From: Thermoplasmata archaeon
Lineage (GTDB): Archaea; Thermoplasmatota; E2; UBA202; DSCA01
Reading direction: 5' to 3'
DNA length: 13,664 nt
Assembly: GCA_021159125.1 (NCBI GenBank)
Contig: JAGGSL010000068.1
Coordinates: 1-13,664, forward strand
A model generated the notes under the pieces. It had not been told where the DNA came from and searched no databases. It saw only the letters and a program-made list of their open reading frames with translations. This document shows, in pieces, positions 12,753 to 13,664 of this stretch. The position numbers and the translations under genes are program-made. Position 1 is the first letter of the stretch. Each line of letters starts with the position of its first letter.

Positions 12753-13207
12753 AAGATAATGGCGAGATAAAAAATCTGCTTGACAGGGTAAGAGAAATTG
12801 CCAGCCGCTCGTCCGGCAAAAACGAAAAACTTTCGGAGATATGTGTACTACTGCGAAGTGAAATTCCGCATTACGACTGGGTCGGCTTTTACATTGTTGA
12901 GGGCGGCGAACTTGTTCTTGGCCCATTTGACGGAGAGCCGACAGAGCATGTGAGAATACATTTCGGGGAGGGAATATGCGGGCAGGCGGCGGAGAGGAAG
13001 GAGACATTCATCGTGCAGGATGTTTCAAAGGAAGCAAATTATCTATCATGCAGTTTGAAAGTAAAGTCGGAGATAGTGGTGCCAATATTCAAAGACGGAA
13101 AACTGGTAGGCGAACTTGACATAGATTCTCATACCCTTTCGCCTTTCACATCAGGGGACAAAAAGTTTCTTGAGAACGTGTGCGATATAGCATCTTCCCT
13201 TTTTTAA
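12749..13207 (+). CDS. Free methionine-R-sulfoxide reductase (GAF fold), two-cysteine type; start codon atypical
   Basis: Predicted to reduce free methionine-R-sulfoxide to methionine in the cytosol. With the proposed start it has 152 residues, normal for the family. The GAF signature runs YDWVGFYIV (42-50), LVLGPFDG (55-62), VRIHFGEGICG (68-78), SEIVVPIFKDGKLVGELDID (from about 106). Cys77 and catalytic-type Cys101 are 24 residues apart, exactly as the two active-site cysteines of known members; the third cysteine of E. coli-type enzymes is His67 here, which matches the two-cysteine (type II) form known from Thermoplasma. The reading frame is open from the TGA at 12746, but it has no ATG, GTG or TTG before GTG 12950, which would delete the N-terminal half. 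The ATA at 12749 overlaps the previous stop as ATAA and follows a strong Shine-Dalgarno; CTG 12776 or a sequence error remain possible. Confidence 0.85.
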   Translation: MKDNGEIKNLLDRVREIASRSSGKNEKLSEICVLLRSEIPHYDWVGFYIVEGGELVLGPFDGEPTEHVRIHFGEGICGQAAERKETFIVQDVSKEANYLSCSLKVKSEIVVPIFKDGKLVGELDIDSHTLSPFTSGDKKFLENVCDIASSLF

Positions 13208-13208
13208 A

Positions 13209-13664
13209 ATGGCGGCAAAAATGAAAAAATCTGAAAAAATACATGACCTGTCCATAAGAGATTTTACCATGGATGATTACGACGCTCTCATCTCTCTCTG
13301 GGAGGATGCAGGATTGCCGTACAAACCCGAGGGAAGAGACAGACGGGATAACATTGAAATGCAGGTAGGGCAGGAATGCTCCATATATCTTGTTGCAGAA
13401 TTGCACGGAAAAATTGTTGGGTCAGTACTTGCCACCCATGATGGAAGAAAGGGATGGATAAATAGGGTTGCAGTAGCCCCATCATACAGAAAGATGGGAA
13501 TTGCCGCAAAACTGATAGAAGAAGCAGAAAAACGAATTTCCCGACTTGGAATAGACATAGTTGCTTCATTAATAGAAGACTGGAACAAATCGTCCATGGA
13601 ATTTTTTGAGAATTTGGGATACACAAAGCATGCAGATATCATCTATTTCACAAAAAGAAAAAAC
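13209..13664 (+). CDS. GNAT-family N-acetyltransferase, 3' end cut by window
   Basis: The frame is open for 152 codons to the last base with no stop, so the C-terminus is missing; the family usually ends soon after the visible KR-rich tail, so little is lost. GNAT motif A is VAVAPSYRKMGIAAKLIEEAEKR read in order from about residue 88: the RxxGxA acetyl-CoA pyrophosphate loop is RKMGIA. WNKSSMEFFENLGY (near the C-terminus) is motif B. An acetyl-CoA-dependent acylation is expected; the acceptor is unknown. ATG 13209 is one base after the fRMsr stop; ATG 13221 is an alternative that removes MAAK, and neither has a clear Shine-Dalgarno. It was probably co-transcribed with the AhpD and fRMsr genes. 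Confidence 0.85.
   Translation, partial: MAAKMKKSEKIHDLSIRDFTMDDYDALISLWEDAGLPYKPEGRDRRDNIEMQVGQECSIYLVAELHGKIVGSVLATHDGRKGWINRVAVAPSYRKMGIAAKLIEEAEKRISRLGIDIVASLIEDWNKSSMEFFENLGYTKHADIIYFTKRKN

Noticed and set aside
12759..12770. ATG at 12759 as the fRMsr start
   Set aside because: In this sequence it is out of frame and stops after three codons. It is retained only as evidence for a possible sequence error.
12618..13007. 129-codon minus-strand frame across the AhpD/fRMsr junction
   Set aside because: It is antisense to two recognised genes and has no known motif.
12950..13207. fRMsr gene starting at GTG 12950
   Set aside because: It would remove the conserved YDWVGFYIV and LVLGPFDG segments, about half of the GAF fold, and has no ribosome site.
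13277..13642. Minus-strand frames opposite the GNAT gene
   Set aside because: Both overlap clear acetyltransferase coding sequence and show no domain.

Overview
This window looks like ordinary chromosomal DNA from a euryarchaeal-type archaeon. The evidence is archaeal TATA-like boxes centred about 24-25 nt upstream of several start codons (leaderless transcripts), an archaeal RNase J, an archaeal-type phosphopantetheine adenylyltransferase (PPAT), and a very large secreted NosD/PKD surface protein with an archaeosortase-like tail. The PPAT C-terminal extension and the two-cysteine fRMsr both recall Thermoplasma relatives, so an uncultured Thermoplasmata-like lineage is my best guess, but the sequence alone does not prove it. 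There are no insertion sequences, CRISPR arrays or phage genes. No gene-free stretch exceeds about 110 bases.

Layout. The left edge holds the 5' part of a tRNA-Ser(GCU) gene on the minus strand, then a PPAT gene (minus). Divergent from it is a secreted calcineurin-like phosphoesterase (plus), which meets RNase J (minus) tail to tail with no intergenic base. Divergent from RNase J is the dominant feature, a 1542-residue surface protein (plus) made of three right-handed beta-helix modules, seven PKD domains and one C-terminal membrane segment. An HD-superfamily phosphohydrolase is coupled to it by an ATGA overlap. Next comes a small membrane PH-domain (DUF304-like) protein (minus), divergent from a macro-domain protein (plus), which converges on a cobalamin-binding-type radical SAM protein (minus). 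The right end is a plus-strand cluster: AhpD-like peroxidase-related protein, free methionine-R-sulfoxide reductase (fRMsr, GAF fold) and a GNAT acetyltransferase that runs off the window.

How the genes work together. Most pieces are housekeeping genes with no obvious joint pathway: CoA synthesis, RNA decay, nucleotide or ADP-ribose hydrolysis. Two groups look functional. One is the surface protein with its coupled HD hydrolase. The other is the AhpD/fRMsr/GNAT cluster, which fits peroxide defence and methionine repair.

Most interesting points: the fRMsr gene has no ATG, GTG or TTG at a sensible position but has a strong Shine-Dalgarno followed by an ATA that overlaps the upstream TAA stop; the PKD array repeats at exactly 255 bp from unit 2 to unit 7 and contains a 44-bp exact duplication; leaderless and Shine-Dalgarno genes are cleanly separated; and the PPAT carries a 77-residue extension that may be a DUF84 remnant. 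I did not find a clearly new defence or mobile system.
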